A stretch of DNA of 64,000 nt from Pyrocephalus nanus (Eukaryota > Chordata > Aves > Passeriformes > Tyrannidae): positions 7,074,556 to 7,138,555 of the forward strand of contig CM076261.1 in assembly GCA_038380795.1 (NCBI GenBank). The letters run 5' to 3'. Made by a program: the position numbers and the translations under genes. How positions within the stretch are numbered: position 1 is the stretch's first letter; each line of letters begins with the position of its first letter. Shown in pieces: positions 39,011-51,349 of the stretch. The notes below the pieces were generated by a model, which searched no databases, was not told where the DNA came from, and saw nothing but the letters and a program-made list of their open reading frames with translations.

Positions 39011-40924
39011 GTGAGTATGACATGTAACCAGTGTTCACTTTCTCCTGGAAAAATAATAGACAGAAAGACCCTTTTGTTGTTCAGGGGTTAGTCCCCTCTT
39101 TCATGTTGGGGCAGTGCTGCATATATTTCCTTAAAATCATTGTCAGCTTATTGTCATGCAGGACCCAAAGTTTCCTGTGAGTGACCATTGTTGTACAGAC
39201 AATACCCTCGAGGCATCAGCATCTGAAAAATACTGATGATTGCAAGACTGGGATTGTAAAAATAATCACTAAACAATATTTTGCAGAATTTGTCCAAAAT
39301 ATGTCATCAGTGTATTTTCTTTTTGCGTATCATGACGAGAAAGATGCATATTTCGTCCACATTTCTCTGGTACCGCAGAAACTGCAGTATTAGAAATGTA
39401 TAATTTTCCTGGTTCTGCCTTATTATTCCGATCTACTAATGGTATTATCCCTTAAATGCTTTGTCCTGACAGTGACTGGCACTGCTAATGAAAACAATAA
39501 CTCTACTCTATTCAGTGTCTGGATAACTGTCAGCAGCCTTCCATGAGAAAGTCCATCTTTTATTTTGAAAACTTTTCCCATTAGCATTGTTCAGAGCTTA
39601 ACTAAATGGATACTAATACCCAAGTTACTAAACTAGTCCCTTGGATGTTTGCCTCTGGATACAGTGCCACAGGCATTTTCCTTGGTGGCAAAAGCTGCTC
39701 TCCTGATACTTCTGCTCTTCAAGCAGTTGTACTGGAACAGATGGGGAACCAGATGCCCAGGTCTACCAAAGACAATCTGTGGTCCCGGGTCCAAGGGTGG
39801 AAAGAGAGATGGAAAATATCTGAAATGGCCTGGCTATTGGATAAAATCTAAATCCACAGTTCGGAAAACAGAAGCCACTTAATAACACACTTAGCTTTTT
39901 TCATATCAGACTTGCAAAACACAGGGTGTTGAAAAAAATTTTTAAGTCCCTGTATCTGTAAATGCAATGGTTCAAAAAACATGGGGCATGTACGGGTTTA
40001 TAAAATATGTAATGTTTTTAAATTCACTTTCTGATTTCCATGGCTTTTGAATACATTTGGGTCATGTTAGTAAATTCTTCCCCGCAGTCTTGGGGGATGA
40101 AATTTTTCTTCACTTTCAGTTAAATTTATGATTATATTCCAGTTGGGTAAGTCTAGGAGCTGGGCCTTAAGGGCAAACTAAAAATGGACCAGAGATATGA
40201 GAGATCTGTCATGAAAGTTGGCAACACTGAAACTCATGTGTGTTATCACACTTTGGATTCCATGACAATAGCTGTACTACTGAACCTGATTGTACTGATT
40301 TCAAAAATTTTCCTCTGGCATCCGCTAATTTCAGGAGGTCACTAAAGAGCAATAAGTCAGTTCACAATATCTACCATAAATGCCAGTAGATATAGTGTTT
40401 TTCAAACTGGAATGTTGTACATTGTGTCCTGTTTTGGTGCTATACAACTAAACTAGCAACTGTGAGAAATATATGTGACCACATAAAGTATATGCACAAT
40501 CTCTTATGATTATAAATAAGTCATCAGTAACCTGAGAAACTGTGCTGACAGCATTTTTCTGTCAAGACCTTTTATTTTTAATTGTTCATTAGACAAGTGC
40601 CACCACAGTTTGCTGGCTTGGTTGGACAAGGACAGAGTACAAACACTTTGGAATTCCTGATAAACAGGAAGTTCCAGCTAACTATCTTTCTCACAAAAAG
40701 TAACAAGTTAAATAATCTAAAATGAAAATAGGGATTTTATTTCTAAGGGGTTATTTCCTCCAGACAAAACAGGAACATGCTGTGGTTTGCACTGAAACTC
40801 CTCTTTGAAGCACTTCCTTTATTACTGTCTCAAGATTTTTGTCATCTTGGTTTAATTTTTTAATGTCTCTGTACTAAATGCAAGCATATATTCAACATTC
40901 ATATATAATTTCCCTTATTTTCAG
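39011..40924 (+). other. ARHGAP28 intron, 1.9 kb
   Basis: AT-rich sequence with no recognised repeat or exon. The open frames at 39606-39882 lack splice context and any familiar motif. Confidence 0.85.
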
Positions 40925-41082
40925 CTAATAGCTGTCTAGACTGCGGACTAGATAAAGGCAGCCCATCCATAACAGAAGAGCTCTCTTATGAGGTCTCTTT
41001 CTCAGAATCCATTACAGTCCTTCCAAAAACCCAAGAGTGGCCAAAAAATCAGAGGTTCAAAAAAGAAGACTCGGCTTTGCCT
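40925..41082 (+). CDS. ARHGAP28: ARHGAP28 coding exon, EELSYEVSFSE
   Basis: A 158-nt exon following CCCTTATTTTCAG and ending at GTAAGT. It completes a serine begun by the previous exon and leaves in phase 0. It encodes SNSCLDCGLDKGSPSITEEL and then SYEVSFSESITVLPKTQEW, closing with a lysine-rich KNQRFKKEDSALP. EELS[YF]EVS[YF]SE is conserved in ARHGAP28. The basic tail lies just ahead of the conserved block that precedes the GAP domain. The first 15 residues are poorly conserved, as expected for a linker. Confidence 0.92.
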
Positions 41083-44000
41083 GTAAGTTTGTTCTCAACG
41101 TATTTCTTGATTGTTTTCTTTAACACAGCAATTTCCTGCTTTATATCCTAGCATGTTGGAGTCTGTTAAGATACGTGAGCTTTCCTTTTAGATATGTGCT
41201 TTGTACAGACTGCCTGCTGTGCCTGCCTAGTGCCTGTGATTGACTCCCAGAGAGGCACCAAAGTTGATATGGATATCCAAGCCAGGTCTTTGCTTGTACC
41301 CATCACAGATGAATATGTGTAACTCAGTCCAAAAATATTACATCATATACAATTTTTTCATACAGAAATAAAAACCACTTACTGGCATGAAAACTAACAA
41401 TCATTTTCATTACTAGTCTGCTTTCCCACTTTATTCCCCCACAGATTATCTGCCTTTGCTAACCTATGGATTTAAAATTGCTCCGTAGATGAAAGGAGGA
41501 AAGCAAACCTTAGTCCTGCAGCAGTACTGGCTGTCTCCAATCAGTATTCAGTGCTACAGGAAATACTATATGAATAGTTAAAGAAAAATTTACCGTATCA
41601 TCCAACCAGAAATACACTGAGCAGTTTTGTCATTATCTCTAATTATTTCATGAAGTCAAGGAAATCTGTTTTCTACTTCCATCAGCCCTCACAACGTCCA
41701 TCTCTAGTTTAGTGATTTAAATCATTAGTTTAGTGATTTAAATGCCACCTTTTTAATGACATGTATGATGTCAGCAGTAAATTATTTGGAAGCATTTCCT
41801 GACTGTCATGACGTCCTGAGGTCCTGAATTAATGTGAAGCTGTTATAATCCACACAGACATTCATTTGTCCATCTCAGACTTTACCAAAGAAGAGGAAGC
41901 TGAGATGCAGAAGTAAGCTTCCTTGTTGAAAGATAAGACACCAAGTGGATTACACAACTTGTGTGAAATCCCTGTGTTTTATTGTGTCTTTGGTTGTTTG
42001 GGGTTTTTTTTAGGGGGGATAACTTGGTATCCTGTGGAAAGTAAGGGTATTTCTGCATTCATTATGATTTTGGCCTTTAGTACAACACACATAGGCACAA
42101 ATTGTTTGCTGCAAGAGCTCAAGAGAATTTGCAGCTGACCGAGGAGGGAAACTGCTGACAAGGAGTGAATAGAAGATGCCACATTGAATATCACGAATCT
42201 GTGTATTCATGATTGATTAGTATTAGAAAAAGCCAGTCTTGGGCTGGAGTTGAACTACTCTGCATACAGGACATCAATTTGTGAGTTCATGAGTACACAA
42301 GAAATAAGAAAGGACATTACAGACAGAGATTTCTGAATAAAGTCAACAGTCATAGCTGTTAGTGTTGGCATTCCCCTTACTTCATCTGCTGTCAGTCATG
42401 GTATTTGTTTTTTTCCCATAATGACTCAGACTGTAATGGACCTCAGCAGAAAAATCACCTCTTGCTCTGTTACACCAAGCAACCAGCCACCAACCTCTGG
42501 AGGATGGTCCCTCCTTCCCCATGGGGGGCCAATGGGGCTAGACTGAAGACTGTGCAACATCGTACTATCTCCAGTGCAGGTCTGACAGCATAACCAACTT
42601 CATGGATGTATACAGAGCTGCACAGAGATATTGTATGTCATAAAATAGCATGTCCCCCACAGCTCCCAGAACTGCCACCTCAACAACGCTGGCTGCATAG
42701 TGTTACATGCAGTTTCCCCAGTGTGGGGCCATAATCCATGTGACTCAGTGAAAGATATTACAGAACTACAAGTCAATAAGTATTTCAGGCCTATCTGAAT
42801 ACACTGCATAGTTCCACATAGAAACAACATCACAAAATATATCAGACATGATCCTTAGCCAAAACACTAGTAATTAAATTTCAGGATACCACAGCCTCCT
42901 TCAGTGTTGCATATTTCAACAGCACTGTTTGTAAGGAAGAAACACTAGAAAATTGTGGCACAAGACAGAAGAAAGAGGCCCAGCCCCAAACCGTGAGCTA
43001 ACCATGGCATCACATCATAGTGACCCTATGAGTCAAACAACCACCATGGAAAATCATTGTAGCACCCTTTGTAATCAGTTTTGAGTGTCCGGCATTTTTT
43101 CATGGGCAAACATACCTTTTCACTTTCCCTCAGAAAATACCTGATTTTTTTCCTTATTTTCAAGGTGATTTATTGTGCTTTGACTGCTTTTGGACTTCTT
43201 ACATCACTGGAACCAAAATGCATAGATATTCTTTAGTATTTCATGTGTTTTCAGAAGACTATCCTGCATGCAACTTTTGTTACATTAATAAGTCTCAGCA
43301 AAAGGGAATTGTGGAATTGCTCCATTCTAGGGAAGGAATATTCTGGGCTAAAATGCTCCAGACAGCATGTTCATTATTTATTCTGTTCCCTGCACTCTTT
43401 CTGCCCCAGTTATTATTAACACCTATTGACCATGTGCAATATAATTTAGGAAGTCCTAAACTACATATCTAGATGTCCTTTGTGCTGTCTTGTTTTGAAA
43501 TCTGGTGTATGTTAAAATTTTTTTTTGTTTGTCTTTTTCCTAATCAGTTTGACTGGCTTCATTTTAAGATGGTTTAGACCTAGGGAGTCCAAATTTGTTT
43601 AAAAAAAGGAAGGATTGGGCTGAAATCTCCAGAAGCAAAACATTATTAAAGGCTGGCTTTCCACTCAGATCCCTAAAGGGAGGAGATAATTTGTAATACT
43701 ATTTGTTTATACCTCTGACTAATATTTTTTTGAAGTACAATTAAATTAAAAAGTTATGCAATACCAAATATCTTTGAAAAGCATGGTTTTTTACTGTAAC
43801 TTGGTTATTATATCTAACAATTATGTCAGAAACTGATGAGTATTTGTTCTTTTTGACATTTGTACAAATATGTCTGTCATGAGGCAACATTCCTGGCTCT
43901 GGTCCATGACATTGCAGTTTCTAAAACATGTGGACATCTTCACATGCCCCTAAATTCCTTAGTATCATTTAGTTCAAGTCTACTTGAATAAATTATTTCT

Positions 44001-44615
44001 GAGCTGCTGGGAGTCCTGTTTTTAAGCCTAAATGCTTCTTAAGTAATAAAAAAATACCAATAAATTGGCAGATTGGCATCAGGACTAAGTAATTTTGCTT
44101 CTGGGCTTTTCCTCAGGTCTTTAGTTTGAACTCTTCTGCTAGACCTCATAAATTAATAGCATTATGCAAAGCAGGCATGGATTTATTACACACAGGATTG
44201 ATACACAACTATATCCATGATGAACTGTGTCAGCTACTTCAATAGCATTCAAGACATTTTGGGGAAAGCAGAAGCAGAGCAGAATGTTACATCCTGCTGA
44301 AACAGGGCAAAAGTTTACAAAAGTAGTACGTAACTCATTTGTCCAAGCTGCAGTACAGGCACAGAGGTGCTCCAGCGCCACTTCCCAGTCAAACTGCAAG
44401 GGAACGTGGTGAGCAAGAAGCTCAATTTGATGTTCAGGTGGATGCAAATGGTGTCATCATACCAGGCCAGTATAAAGGGCTATAGTTCATCTTTTTTTTT
44501 TTTTATCCATCTACCCTAACCTGACTTCCTATCACATACCGGTGCCTCCTTCAAAACAAAAATTCACTCCCTGTAATTTTTGTGCAAATAAAGATGCGAC
44601 CCATCTCTACTGTAG
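41083..44615 (+). other. ARHGAP28 intron, 3.5 kb
   Basis: AT-rich. It contains an 18-base direct duplication of AGTTTAGTGATTTAAAT near 41705-41743. A 102-codon minus-strand opening at 44139-44447 has no recognisable motif. No repeat family was identified with confidence. Confidence 0.8.
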
Positions 44616-44781
44616 AAATTCATTGTTCGGAAAAGCCGGTTTGGACTGACAGAGGTTGGAGACCTCTCCCCTGAAGATATGAAGAAGATCCGCTACCTCT
44701 CCCTGATTGAGCTAACAGCCTTCTATGATGCGCTGGGGGTGGAACTGAAGAGGAACCGTGCAGAGAGAGTGCGGGGACGAG
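44616..44781 (+). CDS. ARHGAP28: ARHGAP28 coding exon, pre-GAP block
   Basis: A 166-nt exon between CATCTCTACTGTAG and GTACTG, a non-consensus but acceptable donor. It enters in phase 0 and leaves in phase 1. It encodes KFIVRKSRFGLTEVGDLSPE, then DMKKIRYLSLIELTAFYDAL and GVELKRNRAERVRGR. The G-D-L-x-x-[EQ]-D-M-K-K-[IV]-R/C-x-L-[AS]-L-I-E-L-T-A helix is a hallmark of the ARHGAP18/28/40 subfamily, immediately N-terminal to the RhoGAP fold. It is one of the best conserved parts of the gene and firmly anchors the assignment. Confidence 0.97.
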
Positions 44782-44894
44782 GTACTGTGCTCTGCCGTCC
44801 CCTTTGCAGCCACTTGAGTGTCGTTCAGCGTTGCAAAGAAGGCGCATACGAGGCTGGTTTTAATTTTTTTCACATTTGTTGTTATTACTTTTAG

Positions 44895-44986
44895 AGAATG
44901 GTCTTTTCGGAGTCCCTCTCACCGTCCTGCTGGAGAACGATCAAAAGAAGGTTCCCGGAATAAAAGTTCCCCTCATCTTCCAAAAA
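44895..44986 (+). CDS. ARHGAP28: ARHGAP28 coding exon, start of RhoGAP domain
   Basis: A 92-nt exon separated from the previous one by an intron of only 113 bases. The acceptor is TTATTACTTTTAG and the donor GTGAGT. Two bases complete a glutamate codon. It then reads NGLFGVPLTVLLENDQKKVP and GIKVPLIFQK, ending in phase 0. F-G-V-P-L is the usual first strand or helix of a RhoGAP domain, and V-P-L-[IV]-[FL]-Q-K leads into the first long helix. Confidence 0.97.
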
Positions 44987-46310
44987 GTGAGTATAACTCA
45001 GCCTGCTTGGCCAGTAAGATTTGCTTCTCCATCATTTGCATTGACACTGAAATGAGTCATCAGATAAGAGAAGATGCAGGCTTTACAGACTTGTGGGTGT
45101 GTCCAGGTTGTCTGACTATATATTGTGGTTTGAAAACCTCTTGACAAGGAGACAAAATTTACTCCTTTTGTGTGTTTTATCTGTCGTGGGGACCTCATTT
45201 TATTTTTGTAATTATATGAAACCACACAGGAAACTCTAGGAAACAAATGTCTTTCTCTTTCCCTTTTTCATTAAACTAGAGAGCCGTGCAAAGTTTTGTA
45301 TGTACAGAAATGGCAGACATGAGTTTTCTCGGGATCTTTAATTTCACAGTAGTTGAAACTGTATGTATTACTTAGCTATTATTCCCAGAATAGAAGTGAT
45401 AGCTTCTCACTAAGGTTTGTATGACAAGACAACAACACTTATATGAGCCATTTGGCAGTACAATGACATCTGGTGGATATCTTGGAGACAGATGCACAGA
45501 CACAAGTACACGTGCAATTACACAGATTCACACGGACTCAGAGCTACAATAAATTTCCCTGTAAATACTGACAAAAGGGAAAATGGTGTGGAGTGTCAGG
45601 GGAAACACTGACACAACTTGAATATTTACATGACTTGGCATTCAGCTCCACAGCTCCCCTGTCAAGATACCATGGGAAATTAGAAGAATCCGGGTTAGAG
45701 CAGGAAGCAGATCTGGTGGTGAAAATCCAGAGCTGTATGATTGAAGGCTAGGAAATTATTTTTTTTCCAATGCTCAAAATTATGTCAAATTATTTTAATA
45801 AAGAATTGGAATGGAAAGCTTATTCCTCTATTCACAGAAATTTCAAAATAAAATATCCTGGGATCATTTTCTAATATGAGTTCTCAGTTCCCAAAATCAT
45901 GTTATCTATGGACCTTTCCATTGTGATCCTTGGGGCATGTTTCAACATTTCTCAGAGGTTATTTTTTTCCTTCAGTACACCATTGTGTTTACCCAGTGTA
46001 TCTGCCTTTTATTAATACATTTATGTGTTAATTGTTCTATAGAAGAGCCAACTCTCAAGTTTAATACAGAAGAGGCCTATTATATTAGCAGTTTTCTGTA
46101 CTCTGCATACTCCTTATTTCAGGCTCAGGAATATGGAGAACAAATTAGGCAGGTTTATTTACATGAGCTGGCATCTTTTCATGACCAGATTTCATAGAAA
46201 TATATATTTTTTGAAATTATTTTCAAGGATACCAAGACTGAAAAAAAAGTCAATAGTAGTCTTAAGTGCTTTTGATTATTTTCCTTTCTGAGTCTTTTGT
46301 TGTCTTTCAG
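44987..46310 (+). other. ARHGAP28 intron, 1.3 kb
   Basis: AT-rich intron with no recognised repeats. The open frame at 45937-46197 is without splice context. Confidence 0.85.
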
Positions 46311-46388
46311 TTGCTGCTCAAGCTTGAGGAAACAGGTTTGGAAACTGAAGGAATTCTACGAGTTCCTGGATCTGCCTCCAGAGTCAAG
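46311..46388 (+). CDS. ARHGAP28: ARHGAP28 coding exon with the arginine finger
   Basis: A 78-nt, phase 0-0 exon between TTTTGTTGTCTTTCAG and GTACAC. It encodes exactly 26 residues: LLLKLEETGLETEGILRVPG followed by SASRVK. The G-[IL]-[FL]-R-[VIL]-[SP]-G motif carries the catalytic arginine finger, here the CGA codon at 46359-46361. That residue completes the active site of the bound Rho GTPase. The finger is intact, so the enzyme should be active. VPG in place of the usual [VL]SG resembles ARHGAP18. Confidence 0.96.
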
Positions 46389-49300
46389 GTACACACTCTT
46401 GCCAATTTCCCATCTTCTGGACTGTAGACTCTATGTAAAAAAATACATCACACACATTAATTCACACTGCACATAAATACTGATCTGTCTAGCTCCTTCT
46501 CCTACCAGTGAAAGGTCAGATTGGTTCCTGGGAACCAGTGAAGCACAGGACATGTAGTCTATTGCTTTGCTTTAGTTAATGTTCTATATATAGCACAGTC
46601 TTGATGTTGAATGCAGTTTTTCTCCATGAAACATTGAGGGATCCTTTCAGTTTATCTCTGTCATCCAAAATTGCTATGATCTTATCTCTGTTTTAATTTA
46701 TTTCAGAAATCCAGAGTTGCTAAACTGAGTGAACATCAGATAAAGATCTTATTCCGTGTCATTTTAACCTCTGTGGCATTTTATTTCTCATTTATCTTCT
46801 GTGATCTTACAATTTCATGTTCCAACTGAGAGAAATTTGGCCTGTGTTCACTGCATTTTTACAGGCTGTTTTCAGGCTGTGAACACAGGATAGTTGGTAG
46901 TGAATCACCTGACATTGTGGGGCAGTAATGCTTGCTGTTGTTTCTCCAGACTGATTTGATTCTGGGAGCTGGCATGGGCAAATTAGGAAAACATGGTGGT
47001 TTTTGTTGGGTTGGTGCTTTTTTCTGGGCTTAGTAATCTCTACCTCATTCCCACATTTTTGCCTTTTTTTGGTCTGATTTAAGCAACACCTTATAGTGCA
47101 TTCTACTCCCACTTTCTCGTCCTCAAGAAAGTTAGCCTTATTTTCTGAGGCAGGAAGTGTCAACATTGTGGCAGCCACACAAATGTTGGGGACTGCTAAA
47201 CTGGCTTGGGCTGGGAATCAGAAAAAATTACTGTACATGGAAAAGCAACATTATGTGAAGCACACCAACGATAGGCAGTAGTATCCCAGCTCCTTTGACT
47301 TTATGGATTGATAAAAGTACCCAGTGCCTTGAAAAGTGCCTCATCTTGCAGATGGAAGTTCCTAATTTGCCCTGTACTTCTCAGCTTCCTCTTTTTTTCA
47401 TACGAATGCTTAAATGTGATTTCACACAATCTCAAATCTTATCAACCTCTTCAGGGAGATTACACAGCAGGGCTGTGCTCTAATTCAATTATTTTCATGT
47501 TATTTGTGTATGCTGTACTGCATATTGTTCAGTTCTTATTCACAACTCATATCCAGGGAGCTGCTATAAGGTATGACTTTACATGTAACTCTCTTATACT
47601 GGGTGGTAAATTAAACTGCCTGTATGAAAGTTTTAAATTATTTGAGTTTTGGTTTCATTTAAATCTGTCCAGCAAGCCAAAGAGCAAGAGGGATTTCAAA
47701 GCAGATCCAGATTTCATCCTTCAAAGCCTTCATACATTATTATGACATTAGGATTTGAGGGCATTCCAACTTTATTTCAGTCTTGTTTGGAGAAAGAAAA
47801 GGCATATGGAAGTGATTAAAGGTTACTCTTCTATAAAACAAAGAATAAAGAAATAAATACAAGTTTTCCTCTGTAATCTGGTTTGTAACAAAAGTTCCAG
47901 TGAACCAAAAATGTATGATGGTCTAGTGTAGGGTCAATCATGTTTGAAAAAACCTGCAAACACATATTTTAAAAATACTTAGATGCATACATATATGTAT
48001 ATATATGGGGTGGTAGAGGGAATAGGGTAAATATATTCTTACCTGTGTGGAGATAGATATATATATATGTATGTACATATACATACACATACATACATAT
48101 ATATATACACATACATACATATATATATATATATAAAATGTTTGTGTTTTGAAAATCTTGCTTTCTCTTTCTGCAACTTTTTCCCAGTTCTAAGCAGAAA
48201 AATGTGGAGTAGATATCTGTCCTCTTGTGCTTTTGATGAGGTGAGGATTTCTCCTCCACATTTCCCAGTCAGTTTCCAGGAGAGAATTTAGTCTAGGTGT
48301 TTGTATGGATCATGTGCAAAGGATGTGAATACAGAGGAAGCTGAGATAGCCCAGATTACAACCAGTTAAATGTGCTAATAAAAATGAGACTGTAACATTA
48401 TATGCCAAATCCTGAATGACTTTCTACTTCCTTTTATGCAACCATTCTACTTCATTATGTGTGACTGTATTTGATATGTAATTTCCTTCCATTCATGTGA
48501 GACGTGGTAAACAGAATTCATTTTTAAAAGCTTTTCTGCTGAAACAGACTAAACTTTTTGCATAATGTTAAAGAACATTTGACAAAAACATGATCTGAAA
48601 CCTGAATATTTGCTACAGATATATTTTGTCATAAAGGGTCTCATAAAAAGCAGCAACCAACTTCCTATGGATAAGACAGTGTTTGGCCAGTAATAACTGT
48701 GAAAGCTGTATTATTTATGGATATCCTTATATTACAATAGCATCCTTCAATCATTTTAACTCAACAATTTTTTAAGAGCTTGCATTTTCCAAACAGTCAT
48801 TTGGATTTGAAGCCAAACTCTGTTCCTACTAGGAACCTTGCTGAGTATTTCCCATTCACATGTGTGTTGAACACTGAGTAGTGACACCCTAGAACTAGAC
48901 AGACATCTATTATGCAGCTTACATATTAGAACAAGAGGATTAGATGGGCACCCAAAATGGTATAATCATCACTTCTTAGACCTCTCTTATGTTTTCTGAG
49001 TTTTGGGGATTAGGGAGGGTTGTGAATTAAGTGGAGGTTTTTCTGACAGTAATAGTTTGATACCTTTATTTTCCTGCATTTTGACCAATCTAACTATAAT
49101 TATTCTAACATAAAACTTCCTTCTAAAGACAGGAAGACCCAAAGTTAAAGCCATTTGCTAAAGGTGCCTGAATTCAGATACCAATGGTCTATCTAGAAAG
49201 TTCACTAGCAGTGAGGAAGAAACACCACTCCTTTGGGATTTAAGGGTCAGAACCTCTGGAGAGTGTTTTAAACAAAAAGAACAGCTGTGTTGAAAAGATC

Positions 49301-49619
49301 CTGGTTAACTGAGTTTTCTGTTTCTAGTTCTAAGACATTGCACAACACTGTCTTGCTTTAAGATGGTTCAGAGGGGTCACTGGCAGAAATCTAGCAATAG
49401 CAAACCAGATTTAACCTGGGTTGCCAAATACCCCCAGGAACTTGATTTGCTAACCTGCTCTGAACTCCATGTGGGTGTAAGACTGCCACTGGTTTAGGGC
49501 TACTTTAGTTCAAGTGCTGCGCAAACCTGCGTTCTGTTTGTAATGGGACTTCTGAAATTATGGCAAACTGCTGGGTCAGCAACAATGATTAAAGGCAAAA
49601 CGTTTCTTTTATCTTTCAG
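46389..49619 (+). other. ARHGAP28 intron, 3.2 kb
   Basis: AT-rich intron interrupting the RhoGAP domain. It contains the TA/CATA microsatellite listed below. The 145-codon opening at 47308-47745 has low complexity and no domain signature. Confidence 0.85.
47984..48136. repeat. TA / CATA / GTAT compound microsatellite cluster
   Basis: Alternating ATAC, ATGT and AT units at 47984-48008 and again at 48052-48136, separated by about 45 bases of ordinary sequence. The segment at 48060-48136 is close to self-complementary because TATG/CATA units occur in both orientations, so it could extrude as a hairpin. The tyrosine/isoleucine-rich open frames across it on both strands are artefacts of the repeat. 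Confidence 0.92.
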
Positions 49620-49782
49620 AATCTCCATCAAGAACTTGAGGCGAAATTTTACGAAGACACTTTTGACTGGGACCAAGTACGAAATAATGATGCAGCGGGA
49701 CTGCTGAAAATGTTTATAAGAGAACTCCCAAGCCCACTCTTCACAGTAGAATACCTGCCTGCTTTCATCACACTAGTGGAAA
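49620..49782 (+). CDS. ARHGAP28: ARHGAP28 coding exon, RhoGAP core
   Basis: A 163-nt exon between TTTATCTTTCAG and GTATGT. It enters in phase 0 and leaves in phase 1. It encodes NLHQELEAKFYEDTFDWDQV, then RNNDAAGLLKMFIRELPSPL and FTVEYLPAFITLVE. [AL]-L-L-K-x-[FY]-[FIL]-R-E-L-P-x-P-L is the second catalytic and stabilising motif of RhoGAP domains. Its lysine and arginine contact the finger and switch regions in known RhoGAP structures. All key residues are present. Confidence 0.97.
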
Positions 49783-50809
49783 GTATGTGGAAATGGAGTT
49801 AATATGGACTGATCTAGATAAAATGGAAGAGTAGATCTTTACATTTTTTTCTCTTTCTGAAGTATAGAGGAAAAAAAATGTAATTTTTCTCTCTCTCTCT
49901 GAAGTAGAAAAACAGGCCCAGTGCGAGAAAAACAGGCCCAGTGCATTGCCTAAACATTTGAATTTTCTGCAAGATTTCATTTACAAATAGAAAAAAGTGT
50001 TTGCATTTAGCTAATAGCATAAGTATTTTGAATGAATAACACAACTGTTCAATGTAAAATTTGGAACCTATGAGTAAACAATGGCTGAGCAATGACTTTT
50101 ATATATAGACTATGATTCACACCAGTTACAAGTTTCACAAATGAAAATTTCTGCAAGGTAAACTCAAAATCAGCTCTTTAGCTGATACTCTCTTGGATCT
50201 ATTTTACGTCGCTTAAGGTTTATGCTGAGGTCAGAATACTGGTACAGAGATATGTGTGATCACAGAAAGCTACAGGCAGTCAGGTTTTGTTTTCAGTGTA
50301 CATACACTCTCTTATTCTCAGTACATTTTGTTCATTTCTCTTCCACGAAGAATGCAGTTGTACCTTGCCATACCTATGACTTCACTGTAAAGTCACTTGA
50401 GCTAGGACAGAGTGAAACTCTCAGGATGATGAATTAATTAGGCAAATTGGTACAGAAAACTGAGGAACTTTATGTAAGGTTTCAAGCCAAGTTTTTAGTG
50501 TCTCCATTAGGTAGTTTAAGGGGCAGAAGGAGCTGACCTTTTCCAATAACCTTCACCTACCTGAGTGTGCTCCTTGAGAGCCCTGGACTGCATGCAGTTA
50601 CAATGGCTTAGCAGTTTGCAGAAGAATGAACAGGAGGTATTTTTCAAATTTTATATTTGAAAAATATAAAATCAACACCTAAACAACACCTAAACATGCT
50701 AGTCTCAACCGGGCAGTAGTTGTTATTTCTAGAACTGCTGACACACAAGGTTTTTGCATGAACCAATTGCAACTGGGATTTCAAAAATATTAATTATTCA
50801 TATCCTTAG
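49783..50809 (+). other. ARHGAP28 intron, 1.0 kb
   Basis: Begins GTATGT and ends TATCCTTAG. It includes a local tandem duplication of 19 bases at 49906-49924 and 49926-49944, next to two pyrimidine-rich near-repeats. Confidence 0.88.
49906..49944. repeat. 19-bp tandem duplication
   Basis: The unit AGAAAAACAGGCCCAGTGC occurs twice with a single G between the copies. Both copies are identical, suggesting a recent duplication. Confidence 0.93.
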
Positions 50810-50892
50810 AAATCTCCAAGATCAAGTTACAGCTACAAGCTTTGCATCTGTTGATCATGCTGCTGCCTGAAGCCAACAGAGATACAGCCAAG
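50810..50892 (+). CDS. ARHGAP28: ARHGAP28 coding exon, RhoGAP helix
   Basis: An 83-nt exon between ATCCTTAG and GTAAGT. Two bases complete a lysine codon. It then reads ISKIKLQLQALHLLIMLLPE and ANRDTAK, ending in phase 0. Q-[AF]-L-x-x-L-[IV]-x-x-L-P-x-x-N-R-[DE] is a standard RhoGAP helix and turn. No gap is needed against the mammalian sequence that I recall. Confidence 0.96.
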
Positions 50893-51349
50893 GTAAGTTC
50901 TTTGTTTGCTATCACCTGCCATCTGTGATGCTTTTGACTTTTAAATGAGAGACTTTTTTTTTCAGAGGATTTATCATGAAAGTATTCATCCGTGTTTTTT
51001 ATTATCCCCTTGAAAAGATGTTCAAATTCCCAGGTTGTCATTTCTTTTACAAGCAATTAAGAAACTGTTGTTGGAGGTATCCAACTGTTGGGTCTCAGGT
51101 ATTGTTTTTTCTGGGGCATCCATTTCAAATAAGCATGTTCCTCACATAGTTCACATAGTTTGGAGAAAGAAAGTCCAGTTTCTGGGTTTTCTGTATAAAT
51201 GAAATTCTCCAGGATGAATATAAATGAGAAGCTGCCCTCAAGGAGCTTGCCTAGTCCACTCCCAGTATTGAAGGGCTTCTGGGGCACTGGACCAGATGAA
51301 ATAATCCAAAGTTAAAACATGTATCTGTAGCACAGATATCAGGATCTCA

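Noticed and set aside
44139..44447. 102-codon minus-strand frame with several Cys and His
   Set aside because: I looked for transposase or zinc-finger patterns and found no regular spacing. It has no splice sites that would make an exon. Left unassigned.
47308..47745. 145-codon plus-strand frame, the longest in the window
   Set aside because: It lies inside an ARHGAP28 intron in AT-rich sequence. Its composition is typical of a chance opening, with no domain and no splice context.
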